The notes: generated by a model not told the origin, from the letters alone. Shown: positions 36,873-48,504, counted from the first letter of the stretch. The stretch: DNA of 64,000 nucleotides from Onchidella celtica (GCA_963931925.1 OZ007580.1:4472629-4536628); one strand, 5' to 3'. Program-made: numbers and translations.

Positions 36873-37674
36873 GGCGACTAGCATTGATTTTGATTCGTTA
36901 GCTGATTTGCACTGCGAGCATTTGAGGCGTCGCGAACCAATCGGCGGCGAGCTAATAGTAGTCCACTACAGTAAACAATGGCACGTGTGTACATGCGCAT
37001 GGCAGATGTTCGGTCAGTTCTTTCAGTTCCTTTCTCCTGTTTACACATACGGTAGGGAATCTGACCAGCTTGGATCCATCCTTTCCACCCCCGTCATAAC
37101 AGTCAACTGCCATGCAACCAGCAGGCATTTTAACCGCTTAGACATATATATTTCGAAGTTACACTCATCAGCTGATCCACTGGCCATCTTGGGTGTCGGA
37201 AGAAAAAAACAAAAACACTCTGTGACGTCATTCGCAATGGGCCTATAGTACTAACCAAACTTTCAATGGTGTCCAATGTCCTCAAACTGTGACAATCCCT
37301 ACTGACAGTGCAACGAAGTAGAATGACTCAACAGTGCATGATTTCAAATTGCGACAGACCAGGAAGAAACAACAACAACAACAACAACAACAAAAAATTT
37401 TTCATGCAAAACGGGACATGAATAAGCATTTTGTTGACCATGGCACAGACTTGATTAATTGACAAAGTTTTGTGAAATATCATTCTTTCTGTCAACACAA
37501 TAGAATATGTGCCTTTTATGGTAAGTCTTGTCTACCGTGTTTTATTGTGATCCCAAGTCTAAAAAAGTAAAGTGACCGAAATAGTTTTGCTTTCTTGTTG
37601 TTGACAAGGTCTTTGAGATGATTCATTCATATATATGAGCCTTAATATCACCACCACCCGTTTTCACCTCCCCT
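36873..37674. other. no gene recognised
   Basis: Holds a CAA/AAC trinucleotide run at 37369-37393. The plus-strand frame 36871-37248 starts inside the target duplication of the LINE and has no family resemblance. Confidence 0.4.
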
Positions 37675-38487
37675 CCGGTGTGGTATTCCAGATTATTCCC
37701 CCCCCCCCCCTAAATATATCCCCCCGATATTTCATAATATCTCTCGGATACTCTAGGATATCCCCCGGGGTTAAAATAGGATGGTGGGATACTTGCCAAT
37801 GGGTAGGCGGCATTCTATTTTATCCCCCCATTACAAATTATCCCCCACCTTTTTTTTGATTTTGGGTAGTCTTTTCCCCCCTTTTCTTCGTGTGCATTTC
37901 TGTATACAATCTTTCTCTGCCACACACAAAAGACATATACACACAAAACACACATCTATATCTATATATATATATTTTGGTAACTCGAAACTTTGGTCAC
38001 TTAAGGCTCAGGAACCGCATCATACTCAGGCTTCAAACTTTGCACAACAGCATATTATCAATGCGAAATTAACATGGGCTTCTACGTTTCATTTTTCATT
38101 GTTTCCGCATCATTGACATATTATGATCTATTTTTAGTACCGTGACGCAGTTTCCCTCATCGTTCATTCGCCGAAGGAAGCAAATTGTGGATTAACGAAA
38201 ACATGGATCGCCCGTAAACTTTACCGAAAAAGGGTAAACAAACTCCAGTCCAGAGTAGGCTCGGAATCCGAGTCGATACTGATTCTGTCATTGTTTTTTT
38301 TTTTGGTCTGTGGAAGGAACTTTACTTTGTGTACTAGATCTAGTACATTATAAGTAATGAAGATATTTCTCCCGGGCAGGGCCGGGTAACTCAGCTAGTA
38401 TAATATAAAGTGTGACTTGTGACTTAACATGCGTTTAAAGCCGACCCCTCCAATTGCTTGACAATTTAACATTAGACATGAAATAGC

Positions 38488-39679
38488 TGTCACAAATCCC
38501 AGACTGGGAGATGTAATAAGTTATGACAGGACAACAATCACGAACAAACAAGTTAACACTTAACAGAACAATCCATCAGACTCACACATTTATTAAACAT
38601 AATTATACATATAATAGCGCAATTACATATATTATATTATTGAAATGACTGCCGTACAACGGCCTTATTCTCACACACACGCTCCCTCGGATCCACAATC
38701 CGGTAGTTACTCCTAAAGGCACTTCGGCCTCAGCCTCTCCCCTCAGGGTCTTAATAGTACATTAATGATTCACCGGCACCGCAGTCTCTCAATATCACCT
38801 TCCTATTATCATACCCCTTAACACTCCCCTAGCACCTCAGCAGGGCAATAACACATTAGTAATTCCATAGCCATCAACATGGCAACAACATAGTATCAGT
38901 TCACTAGCCTATCAACATGGCAACAATATAGTATCTCATTCACTCTCATATCTACGTCCCTGTCCGTGGCCTGACTGCCACGACTTTATGTGCCTCTACT
39001 GTCCTGCCCCGACAGCCTCACTTCTGGCCTATGTGTGGCCTCCGGCCCTATGCTGGCCTATCCCCTGTGCTCATCGAGGTGGCTCTGCGGCCCGTCCCCG
39101 ACACCTACAAGAATAACATTACATTGGTATAATACCCTACCATTTCTATTCACTCCACCTCTCCTTACAATCCATGAAGCGTACACACACTAGTTCACCT
39201 TTCACTCACCACACATCTTACGGTAACACACCTCCATCGGAGTACACACTACTCACTCGCGCTACAAATCCATGAACTCACTTTCATCTATCGCTCATGG
39301 CGCACATTGCTATATCCAATATCACGGACTTCCACATTCCTCACATATACTTATTCACATCATGGTAATAGACGAATATAATATAATACATCAATCATAA
39401 TAATCAATCAACGTTCTACATACCAGTCATAACTGGAAAGACTCTCACTAGTCTTCTCGACTGCTTCCTTTTATCTCTGCCCGATGGGCTATTATTCACA
39501 GATCCGCTCCCTAGGACCTTCTAACTTGCAGTGATAGTTATACAGCGCTTTCGCCTCCTTCAGACCCCCCCCCCCACTACTCACAACAGCACGCTTAACT
39601 TGCTGTCTACTGTGAGCCTTTCTTACTCTACACCCGCTCTGTAGCAATCCCCTTAATTGCACTCACTCCACTCGTGACA
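38488..39679 (-). mobile_element. solo LTR 3 of the 1.15-kb family
   Basis: Starts TGTCACAAATCCCAGACTGG and ends CACTCGTGACA, flanked by the 5-bp duplication atagc (38483-38487 and 39680-39684). The paralogous sequence at 21099-21115 has one uninterrupted 'gaaatagcctg', i.e. the pre-insertion site. Its right end shares the diverged version seen in solo LTR 1. Confidence 0.95.
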
Positions 39680-40736
39680 ATAGCCTGGCATAAACTGGGG
39701 GCATAAATCTTTCTCCTCCCGTCCACTCATCATATCCTTTTCTGGAGCTTTTAGCAGTAGTAGTCATTAAAGAGATTAAATTTCAGCGGTGGTCTGTGTA
39801 TGGAGTAATGAAAATAAAGTACATTCAGTATCAACAGAAGTGCCAAGATGTAATTGGCCCAGCGTCCCCAGTCTCCTGTGTTATCAATCCTCTACTACAT
39901 GTATGTTGCAAGTAGTCAGTCACCAAAGCTGAGCAAATAGCAGCATCAACAGGGAGAGTCTGTTTCTAGTTTACATGAGAAATAGTCATCAAAACCTACA
40001 GACTGTCCTGTTCTGGGATCTCATGGACAAAACTTCCTAATCAGGGTCGCAATGTCAAGAATGCATTCCATCATCAATTCGATCAAACAACGTTCAAAGA
40101 CAATGCAGATTCGAGACAGACGGAAAAACAACAACAACAACAGCAGATTTTTTAACCATTCACTGCAGGGATATACATATAAGTGGAGGTGAAGATCTGT
40201 TCAGTGACAAGCAGCTGATCCCATTCAAGTGTACCCATACAGTCCCAAATTGTTTTGCCTTCCAGATCCAACCCTTTTTACAGACTTTTTCTGAGCAAGA
40301 GATCTTTTAAAAAAGTTATTCTGGGTTACAGAGAATTGCATCCTGGTTTGATCATTTAAATTTTTCCATCTTCCAGCCTCATCTGAGACTATTTTTCCTT
40401 TCTAAGGGTCACACCAACTTTTTCCCTCCTTGGAAGTCTGTCATTCCATTACATAATGATAGCATAAAACTCTTGTGCGTCCTCCTTCTCCCTATCACCC
40501 CCCGCCTCATTTTCTGGAAGCATTTCTTTCTTTCAATACAGTAGGACACAATCAGCAAATGTGAAAGGGGCTGCTGGATTAATATAGCTTTAGTCCACGC
40601 CTCAACAACTGTTTTTCCCTACTATCTTATAATGTACATACTGCATTTTGTCAGCCTTCTCTCATGGGATAGGCAAAATGGCCTACTGACCTTGAATGTC
40701 TGCAACCTCGCCGTTGATGTCAGTAAACCAATAGAA

Positions 40737-41135
40737 CAGTGGTTCTCCTCGTGGGCGATATCAGCCCCCTGGGGAGGTGATTCTGATTTCCGGGGGTGGG
40801 GGGGGGGGGAAGAAACGAAGAAAACGAGGAGCGGGGGGGGGGGGATACGGGAATTGAGGGGAACCAGCAATGAAGAGCAATTTGGGGACAAATACATGTC
40901 AATTGTCAGACATTGACTTCTTCAACAGCATGCTTAGATGGATTTGATGAACAGAAATGGGTTGTTTTGTTGTAGTTTTTTAGCACATTGATAAAGAATG
41001 GTTTCTGCTTTATAATGAATCATCAGCATGCTGGTTGTCTTTTTTTTCCGGGAGATACTAGGGGGGAGGAAGTGGGCGATGAACGAAAATTTGGAATCTA
41101 AGGGGCGATCGCATGAAAAAGATTGAGAACCACTG
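40737..41135. mobile_element. hAT-like non-autonomous element
   Basis: Ends CAGTGGTTCTC and GAGAACCACTG are 11-base inverted repeats of the form common in hAT transposons. The flanking 8-mers caatagaa (40729-40736) and ctaaagaa (41136-41143) agree at 6 of 8 positions, consistent with an old 8-bp target duplication. Two G-runs (40797-40810, 40843-40853) interrupt the interior. No transposase ORF. In copy A of the host element only the right end survives (about 22096-22115). Confidence 0.55.
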
Positions 41136-41253
41136 CTAAAGAAAGTGAAATCGAGCTGGGGGAAACTTTAGAATAGAGGGGGATGTTCTAGGATATCCTA
41201 GATTATCAGGGGGGTTAAAATAGGATGGGGGATATTCCAGGATGTCACACCGG

Positions 41254-41432
41254 ACCCTCCCCCTTGCATGGCGACTGAGCCTGTACACTTGTAAAGACTT
41301 GGCTTCTTTTATTTTTTTTGGCACATCGGCTGAGATTGCCCACTTGTAAAGATTGGCTGTTATCCAAAACGAAGAATTGAAACTCTCGAGGGAAAGAAAC
41401 AATTATGGTCTTGGAGATTCCGACGTAGGGCC
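41254..41432. other. short unassigned stretch
   Basis: A short direct repeat (cacttgtaaagacttggct / cacttgtaaagattggctg) occurs here, near 41287 and 41341. Confidence 0.4.
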
Positions 41433-42204
41433 AGAGAGTATGTATTTATAGAGAGATCTTACTTCTGCCAAATAGCGAAACTAGGTCGCTGCGGGAAACA
41501 GGAAATTGAAGAATTGAAAGGGACCGTCTTCAGCAAAGATAGTGCTCATATCTGTTTACTGTGGTTTGTTCATATTTTTTGGTTGATTGAAACTATTTAT
41601 AACCGTTTGTAAGCTCTTACGCCCCGTGGAAAATTACAAACGGATATTGTTTACCGCAGCGACCTACTTTCCGCTCCATGCTAACAGTGGTTTCGCGGCG
41701 CCTCCCGTGTCTTGCAGTGCAAATCGACCAATAGCGAAACCTCTCTATACATGTACATACATACTCTCTGGTAGAGCGAAATAAAATTTGAAATGTATGA
41801 GCCAAAGTTATGTGACGTCAAGTGAGACACGCCAATAGACAGTGCCTTCGTATTTTACACTGGACATTTTCAATGTGACACCTGAGAGTATATAATGTAT
41901 CGAGAGGTTTCACTCCTGGTCTCTTTGCACTGCGAGACACGGAAGGCTCCGATATACCACCGTTAGCATGGAGCGGAAAGTAGGTCGCTGCCGTAAACAA
42001 TGCCCGTTTGTGTAATTCCACTGGGCGTAAGAGCTTACAAACAGCTCTAAATAGTTTCAACCAGCCCAAAAATATGAACAAACCACAGAAAACAGGTACC
42101 CACACTGCCTTTGGTGAAGACGGTCTCTTTCAATTACTGTTACCACAGCGACTTGGTTTCGCGATTTGGCGGAAGTGAGGTCTGTCTATAAATACATACT
42201 CTCT
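41433..42204. repeat. long inverted repeat, arms of about 330 bp around a 113-bp centre
   Basis: The left arm (41433-41769) and right arm (41883-42204) are reverse complements over nearly their whole length with scattered differences. Shared pieces include gagagtatgtatttataga, tgtggtttgttcatattttt, gaaactattta, tgtaagctcttacgccc, gcagcgacctactttccgct and ccatgctaac. Each arm itself begins AGAGAGTATGT and ends near ATACTCTC, so each could be one MITE inserted head to head, or the whole could be a foldback element. No ORF. Confidence 0.8.
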
Positions 42205-42860
42205 AGTGACACCCTCTAGCCCACACTTGCAAGAATACCTTACAGTCTTTAACCATCTGATCTTTCAGCCTTACCAACCTCATCTCATTCCCGGCTTTAA
42301 CTGCACCCACAGTACCTTCTCAAAATAGGTGTGTGTGTGGGGGGGGGGGGGAGAGAGGAAGAGTGACTTGGATCTGTGTGCAGCGGGAGAATGTTACATC
42401 AGAGTGGGCAAGGGGTATTGTGTTTACCCGTGAACACACGCATGGATTATTTCAGTACTGAGCGCCATGTGGGGCTTAAGATTTAAAGCGTTCATTCACT
42501 TCATGAAACAAATATGAAATTTGCAATATGAAGATTATCCACAAAATTTACCGATGGTTGGTGTTCGCCTCTGGTAGGATTTCCTTCTGTCCCATCATAT
42601 TCCGTGTAACGTCTTGCTCCTTCCTACCACAATACGGCCCTTATTGTGACGTCATGCTTGCTCCATTCTCAAATTCAATTTCAAATCCTTAAAATTTGCC
42701 TCATCTTTAGAAGGAAAGGTTAAGACATTTAAGTGGAAGGCATTATACTATTTTTTTGTTTGTCTGTTTGTTTCTCCTGCTCTTCTGATTCTTGGAGGAT
42801 TAATGAGGCATGTATCTCATGGCTGTATGTGTGTGATTCTGTTTGTGACTGAGGAAGTGG
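42205..42860. other. no gene recognised
   Basis: A GT/G run at 42330-42350; otherwise unremarkable sequence up to the LINE fragment. Confidence 0.4.
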
Positions 42861-42861
42861 A

Positions 42862-43065
42862 CAAGGGATGAGATCATGCATCACCTGTTGCGCTGGCTAC
42901 CGGTAGAAAAAGGAATAATGTATAAGTTAGCTACCCTGTGTCACAAATGTATGTACAAAAACTTACCAACTTATTTAACTGATCTTTTGACTCTCAATGT
43001 ACCTTCACTCCATCTTAGATCATCGGCTGACACTAAAAAGTTTAACATTCTTAGATATCCGTTGT
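42862..43065 (+). pseudogene. CR1/L2-like LINE C-terminal fragment, left half (split)
   Basis: The open frame reads LLRWLPVEKGIMYKLATL, CHKCMYKNLPTYLTDLL and LHLRSSADTKKFNILRYPL, the thumb/C-terminal part of a CR1/L2-type reverse transcriptase. It stops at TGA exactly where a SINE-like element begins. The missing continuation is found at 44902-45027. Confidence 0.85.
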
Positions 43066-43492
43066 GAACTGTTGTGAGTTGTGAACTGCGCCTAACAGGC
43101 TGCGTTACAATTTGCTCTGAGATAGAGAGAGATAGAGAGAGAGAGTGAGCGAGACAGGGAGAGAGAAAGAAGCAGTGCAGTGTGTTGAGCGCTTCGCAGG
43201 CGCTCCATTCTGCTCTGTGGTTGACATGTAGTTTCTGTAATAGTGCAGACAGAGTAGAGTCATCAAGCACCAAGTCGCACCTCGCCCAAATGGGGCGAGC
43301 AAGGGGAGAGGAGAGGTCTGTAACGTCGGTGACAGAGTGAAGGCCTCTCCCCTCCCCTTGCTCTCCCCAAATCGAGCGATGGCACTATCTTGAATCATTT
43401 TTTTTATTTCAAAGCGGGATAATTAAAAGTGTGTTATAATTCATTGTGTCCCATCATTCAAGTGTATTTATGATTTTCAATGTTCACTAAAA

Positions 43493-43699
43493 ATGGATGA
43501 AGAAATATTTAAGTGGCTGCTTTTATATTGGTTGAGAAAAAGAAGATTGAATAGACGCCGTTATTGGGTTCACAAAATTTACCAATGGCGAAGTAAGTAT
43601 GGTGAATGTCATCAGAAAAGTTTAAAGGCCGTGTTGTACGATTACAAGAAACAAGACAATGGTGTAAAACAAAACACTGCACAACACGTCGCCTGTTAA
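43493..43699 (+). pseudogene. PIF/Harbinger transposase N-terminal fragment
   Basis: 68 codons. The segment RRYWVHKIYQWRSKYGECHQ resembles the N-terminal 'WVHPIN..R..+GEFH' signature of Harbinger/HARBI1-type DDE transposases. The catalytic domain is absent: the frame ends well before any DDE residues, and the rest of the element is satellite sequence. Identification rests on this one motif plus the termini and TAA duplication of the surrounding element. Confidence 0.6.
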
Positions 43700-43798
43700 G
43701 TTTTGGTGCGAGAGGGGCGAGCAATTTTAGTGCAGCACTAAAATGCAGACCCCAACTCTTTTTGGGGCGAGCAAGCAAAAAGGGGAGAGGAGGGGCTG

Positions 43799-44828
43799 AT
43801 GACTCCACTCTGTCTACCGCAACGCATTTCCTGTAACTTAAAGCTCACCTCTCCCCAAATTAGGGACAGGCCCTTTTTGGTAAGAGGATAGGGACTCCAC
43901 TCTGTCTACCGCAACGCATTTCCTGTAACTTAAAGCTCACCTCTCCCCAAATTAGGGACAGGCCCTTTTTGGTGAGAGGATAGGGACTCCACTCTGTCTA
44001 CCGCAACGTATTTCCTGTAACTTAAAGCTCACCTCTCCCCAAATTAGGGACAGGCCCTTTTTGGTGAGAGGATAGGGACTCCACTCTGTCTACCGCAACG
44101 CATTTCCTGTAACTTAAAGCTCACCTCTACCCAAATTAGGGACAGGCCCTTTTTGGTGAGAGGATAGGGACTCCACTCTGTCTACCGCAACGCATTTCCT
44201 GTAACTTAAAGCTCACCTCTCCCCAAATTAGGGACAGGCCCTTTTTGGTGAGAGGATAGGGACTCCACTCTGTCTACCGCAACGTATTTCCTGTAACTTA
44301 AAGCTCACCTCTCCCCAAATTAGGGACAGGCCCTTTTTGGTGAGAGGATAGGGACTCCACTCTGTCTACCGCAACGCATTTCCTGTAACTTAAAGCTCAC
44401 CTCTCCCCAAATTAGGGACAGGCCCTTTTTGGTGAGAGGATAGGGACTCCACTCTGTCTACCGCAACGTATTTCCTGTAACTTAAAGCTCACCTCTCCCC
44501 AAATTAGGGACAGGCCCTTTTTGGTGAGAGGATAGGGACTCCACTCTGTCTACCGCAACGTATTTCCTGTAACTTAAAGCTCACCTCTCCCCAAATTAGG
44601 GACAGGCCCTTTTTGGTGAGAGGATAGGGACTCCACTCTGTCTACCGCAACGCATTTACTGTAACTTAAAGCTCACCTCTCCCCAAATTAGGGACAGGCC
44701 CTTTTTGGTGAGAGGATAGGGACTCCACTCTGTCTACCGCAACGCATTTACTGTAACTTAAAGCTCACCTCTCCCCAAATTAGGGACAGGCCCTTTTTGG
44801 TGAGAGGATAGGGACTCCACTCTGTCTG
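43799..44828 (+). repeat. 92-bp satellite, about 11 copies, derived from the Harbinger-like right end
   Basis: The period is 92 bases throughout (gggactcc at 43891, 43983, 44075, 44167, 44259). Each unit contains gggactccactctgtctacc, gcaacgcatttcctgtaact, taaagctcacctctccccaa and ttagggacaggccctttttgg. The actccactctgtct part equals the inner portion of the element's right terminal repeat. Units differ mainly at cgcatt/cgtatt and tttcctg/tttactg. Confidence 0.97.
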
Positions 44829-44901
44829 CACGTTAAAGCGCATAGAGCATTTTAAATGGATATGCGCTATATAAATGCCATCCATTGTTATTATTATTAC
44901 C

Positions 44902-45027
44902 ATGAGTGAAAAATCTTTTTCTTTTCAAGGGCCTCAGATTTGGAATTCTCTGCCCCTGCCTTTGAGAAAGACTGAAAAATTTATGACTTTAAAACATGAG
45001 CTGAAGAGACATCTTTTTACGCTTTGA
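44902..45027 (+). pseudogene. CR1/L2-like LINE C-terminal fragment, right half
   Basis: The frame reads MSEKSFSFQGPQIWNSLPLP then LRKTEKFMTLKHELKRHLFTL-stop, the usual C-terminus of CR1/L2 proteins (GPxxWNSLP and a final KxHLF). It continues the fragment 42862-43065 if the 1.8-kb nested insertion is ignored. Confidence 0.85.
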
Positions 45028-46560
45028 ATATCCATTTTGTTGTTTTTCCTGAGTATGATCTTTATTATTATTACTATTACTATTAATTTTGTCGTGTTAC
45101 GAAATAAGACCGTATAATGCCCAAAGCAAAATTTACAGAAGACGAAAAAACCCACAAAAAACCCACTGCATGCATTATTCTTTGTCCAGTTTCCATATTG
45201 CCATGACTAAAAGACTAACTATCAGTCTTGAAACATTGTAACTCAGATAAGAGACAGAAAAGATTTCCTTCTACAGAGAAGAATAAGTTAAAAAGTGTAT
45301 TTGACCCAAATTAAGGTATGCGGTCTTGTTCCCTAGCGACTGTTGTTAAGGGCCTCGTAGTTTAATTACAAATCCCAATAGAGAAAATACAGACCTGTGT
45401 TCACTTCTCAGCTCTAGCTTTCTCCTGTCCCGTAACAACAACAACACGGCAGAATAAGGCAGGACCCAGGGAAGGAAGAAAGCATGACACAGGATGGCAA
45501 CGCACCTTAACAGTCGAGTGTCTTAACGGGAACTTCGAGTTTCAATTTATATTTTCATTTATCGATTTTGAGTCCGAGATATTTCATCTGAAAGGGGATT
45601 GAAATAGTGTCAAATGCTTTTTTTTTTAATTAAAAAAAAAAATAATGGAAAGTGGAATGGGCACGAGAGATTGCCTACATTCACTGTACTCCAGATGCTG
45701 CTATTTTACCAACTTTCAGAGATGGGTCATATATACCGTGGAGGCACTTGATGCCATAAAATGCTAGTTTTATAACTAAGTTTTTCTCCACTCACAAATG
45801 GGCCATAACCCAGAAAGGGGAAGTCATGCATGGCGGAGATTGTATTAGTTGCAAAATCTGATCTCCACATTGCGGGCCAAATCTACTCCAATAGCATGAT
45901 TGTGAATTTGAGCCTAGCAAGAGCTTTCTCGTTGTCATTCAATCTGTATTAGACCGACCAAAGTCTTGTACAGACATTGGAATGTAGGTAGGACAAAATA
46001 CAAAGGAGTAGGGCAAGTTTATGGCAAAAAAAAAGTCGAGCGATGCCCGGACTACAGGGGTTAATGGCCTGTATCATATTCGGGCGCTGCGGAAATTGTC
46101 ACGTCCGAAACCGCTCCAGATCTTTGAGTACAACAACAACAAAACAATGATTGACCAAGTTCAGGATTTATCATGCCTGAGTGCTTTGGCCCAGTGATTT
46201 GAACTTTTGTCCCGGGAGCGAATGGTTCAAGATTTGAATACGCTTGGAAGATAATTATGAACCCTAGCCGATTTCTCACTGCACAGACACAATCGTATCC
46301 TACACTCCTGCATATGGACACACACACACAAAACTAGACATCCACATACACACACATATTTACATAGCCACATATCACACGCACACATTACACGCACATC
46401 ATTTATCTAGAGTAGAAACTTGAAATCCATAACAGTAATAAATAGATTTAAAAATTTATCCATATCACCCCCCCCCCCTCCCCCCAAACCAGCAACAACA
46501 AAAATGTGTTATTCATTATTAAATATATATTATTATTAATAATATTCAAATATTATTTAA
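45028..46560. other. no gene recognised
   Basis: AT-rich sequence with a CA-rich stretch (46317-46395) and poly-C (46468-46485). Confidence 0.4.
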
Positions 46561-46795
46561 GTCGTGAGTTGTGAACTGCGCCTAACAGGCTGCGTTACAG
46601 TTTGCTCTGAGGTAGAGAGAGAGAGAGTGAGCGAGACAGAGAGAGAGAAAGAAGCAGTGTAGTATGTTGAGCGCTCCGCAGGCAGCTCCATTCTGCTCTG
46701 CGGTTGACATGTTGCTTCTGTAAAGCGCATAGAGCATTTTAAATGGATATATGCGCTATATAAATGCCATCCATTATTATTATTATATTGTAAAA
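46561..46795 (+). mobile_element. SINE-like element, copy C (uninterrupted)
   Basis: The complete order is tgtgaactgcgcctaacagg, tgcgttacagtttgctctga, GA tract, tgttgagcgctccgcaggca, gttgacatgttgcttctg, taaagcgcatagagcatttt, gcgctatataaatgccatcc and (ATT)n. No polymerase III boxes are obvious. The 3' half looks like a LINE tail, so it may be mobilised by the CR1/L2-like LINEs here. Confidence 0.72.
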
Positions 46796-46950
46796 TACAA
46801 TTAATTATATTGGGTGACAGCATTTTCATGGGCCTGTTATGTTGGAGACCTGCCTCTCCCCGTCCGTCAGAGAAATTGCAATCTTTATACATGTAAAATG
46901 AATATTGTAAAAGTACGTATGAACCTCAAGTTGTTGTTGTTGTTTTTTTT

Positions 46951-47180
46951 GCGCTAGGGGTGCGTATTTCAAAGCCTTTTGTGACTCCAGAGCCAGAGAG
47001 CTCCTCTCGAAATACTCCCAACAACAGCCTTAATTAAATATTCTTTCAGCCTTTCTTTTTGTTTCCTGCTGTATATTTTGGTTGAAAGGGTAAGGGGCAG
47101 GGTTAGGGATTCCATAAGATTTAAGGTTGAGGATAAGAAAGGGGTTAAGGATAGGTAGTATACGTACGCGCCCCTAGCAC
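46951..47180. mobile_element. MITE with ctagggg termini, uninterrupted copy
   Basis: The left end gcgctaggggtgcgtattt and right end acgtacgcgcccctagcac are inverted repeats. The interior (aaatactcccaacaacagcc, ggttgaaagggtaagggg, ggttgaggataag) matches the two separated halves at 25821-25880 and 27088-27256 in the opposite orientation. Confidence 0.68.
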
Positions 47181-48500
47181 AAAAGTCATGGGGACTGTAC
47201 GAACTCGTGACAGCCTCATATATCGAGGGTTATGTCCAATTTTAATATTTTATTCATTTGCTCTTAACTGTCTGCAGGTACCCAAGACACAAGGTGTGTG
47301 ACTTTATTTCCTAAGCCAATGACCATAATTATGTGACAGTGTTGAAGTCATTGCAATTATTTTAATTTTCATTAAGATTACAAATTTCAGACTCGTTTTC
47401 CATAGTTTGACTATTTTGGGCACATTGTGGTTCTGGTTGCCAGCTCTCCATGTGTTTTATGTATTGACAGCTACAAACAAGAAAAAAAAAGTATTCTCCA
47501 AATCCAGGCGTCGCGTATTTTTTTTTTCACTTTTTATCTTCATAGTTGTCAAAACAATCAACAAACTCGGGTGTTTGTCATTGTTATTGATGGTTGTGAG
47601 CTGATATAAAACAAGTAAAAACAAAATAAAACGACACAAATTACGGATGATATAAAAATAAAAACATTTTTACGTTTTATTTATAAACGTGTGACAACGT
47701 TGGCAAAACACCAGAGAGCATACATTTGAAATACGAGTGATGAAGGAAATTTGAGTTACGAAACTTGCACGTGGATTTGATCGAAGTGACGGAGAGTTGG
47801 GCAAAGCGTCACCTGCACTCTTGTTTTAGTCTCTGACCCAGAGGCAAGACAGAGTCCAGATGGTTAGAGGTAGGTCAGGGTACCGTGGGTAACAGGAATG
47901 TTCTATAATAATGGTCTTTTCACATTACGGCGAGTGGCTCGGAAACGCCTTTTTGCCCATTGAATTTTGCTCGATGGTTTCATCTGGACAATTCGCTGAA
48001 TTCAATCTTCATGTGCTTAGGTGGAAAATTAAAGGAAATTAACAATTAACTGAAAAGTAAAGCCAAGGTTTCGTTACTTATTAAGTTGTTAGCTCAAATT
48101 TTGGACTCAGTTGTTAACTTTGGTATTTGATGAGGTTGTGCCCGCCACTCTTCATATGCAGTTTCACGAATTCCAAGGATGGATGATAAATGTGGTATAG
48201 GTAAATGACCAGTAATGACAGAAGCTGAGCTGTAGAGGTCCGGAATATAGAGGTTCTGTGTCCAGTGGCGGGTCTGCTATCACTAGGTAGTCCAAACTGA
48301 TTTTTACTTTTTATCATATCTCACCAGTTATTGTCAAATCTGATGGACCTTGTTTTTTTTTTCAAGAATTTTGATACCAAATTTATTATTCTGGATTAAA
48401 GGCTTTGAAAGTTATGGCAATTTCAAAAGTGAAAAAGCACCTCGAATTTGCTACCTTTTGCAAATTGCACGACATTCCAACTTTGACCGCATATAAAATG
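47181..48500. other. no gene recognised; may include 3' flank of the 48522-48765 gene
   Basis: Contains AT-rich sequence with T- and A-runs and no supported exon. It lies downstream of the AATAAA at 48510-48505 (minus strand). Confidence 0.4.
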
Positions 48501-48504
48501 ACGG

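Larger units (their letters stand above)
37675..41253. mobile_element. DNA transposon-like element with CCGGTGTG termini, copy B, carrying two insertions
   Basis: Ends CCGGTGTGGTATTCCAGATT (left) and the complement of CCGGTGTGACATCCTGGAAT (right) match copy A at 20655-22231. Interior blocks match in the same order. Relative to copy A it contains a solo LTR (38488-39679) and about 1 kb between 39950 and 40985 that ends in a hAT-like insertion. It lacks about 600 bases present in copy A. Copy A keeps the LTR target site uninterrupted (aggaaatagcctgacattaa near 21099). Confidence 0.75.
43241..44833 (+). mobile_element. PIF/Harbinger-like element with TAA target duplication and internal satellite
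   Basis: The left end tagtgcagacagagtagagt and the right end (complement acgtgcagacagagtggagt) are inverted repeats. The trinucleotide TAA flanks both sides (43238-43240 and 44834-44836), matching the 3-bp TWA targets known for PIF/Harbinger. The 46561-46795 SINE copy has a single TAA at the same place. Inside are a short transposase-like frame (43493-43699) and an array of 92-bp repeats (about 43800-44828) that runs into the right terminus. Length is 1593 bp; it is non-autonomous. Confidence 0.8.
43066..44901 (+). mobile_element. SINE-like element, copy B, inserted in the LINE and itself interrupted
   Basis: The left part (43066-43240) has gtgaactgcgcctaacaggc, tgcgttacaatttgctctga, a GA-rich tract and gcgctccattctgctctgtg. 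The right part (44837-44901) has agcgcatagagcattttaaa, ggatatgcgctatataaatg, ccatccatt and (ATT)n. The uninterrupted copy at 46561-46795 shows these two parts are normally adjacent at 'cttctgtaaagcgcat'. Confidence 0.82.

Noticed and set aside
36871..37248. 125-codon frame as a host exon
   Set aside because: Begins within the LINE target duplication; no splice support, no family resemblance.
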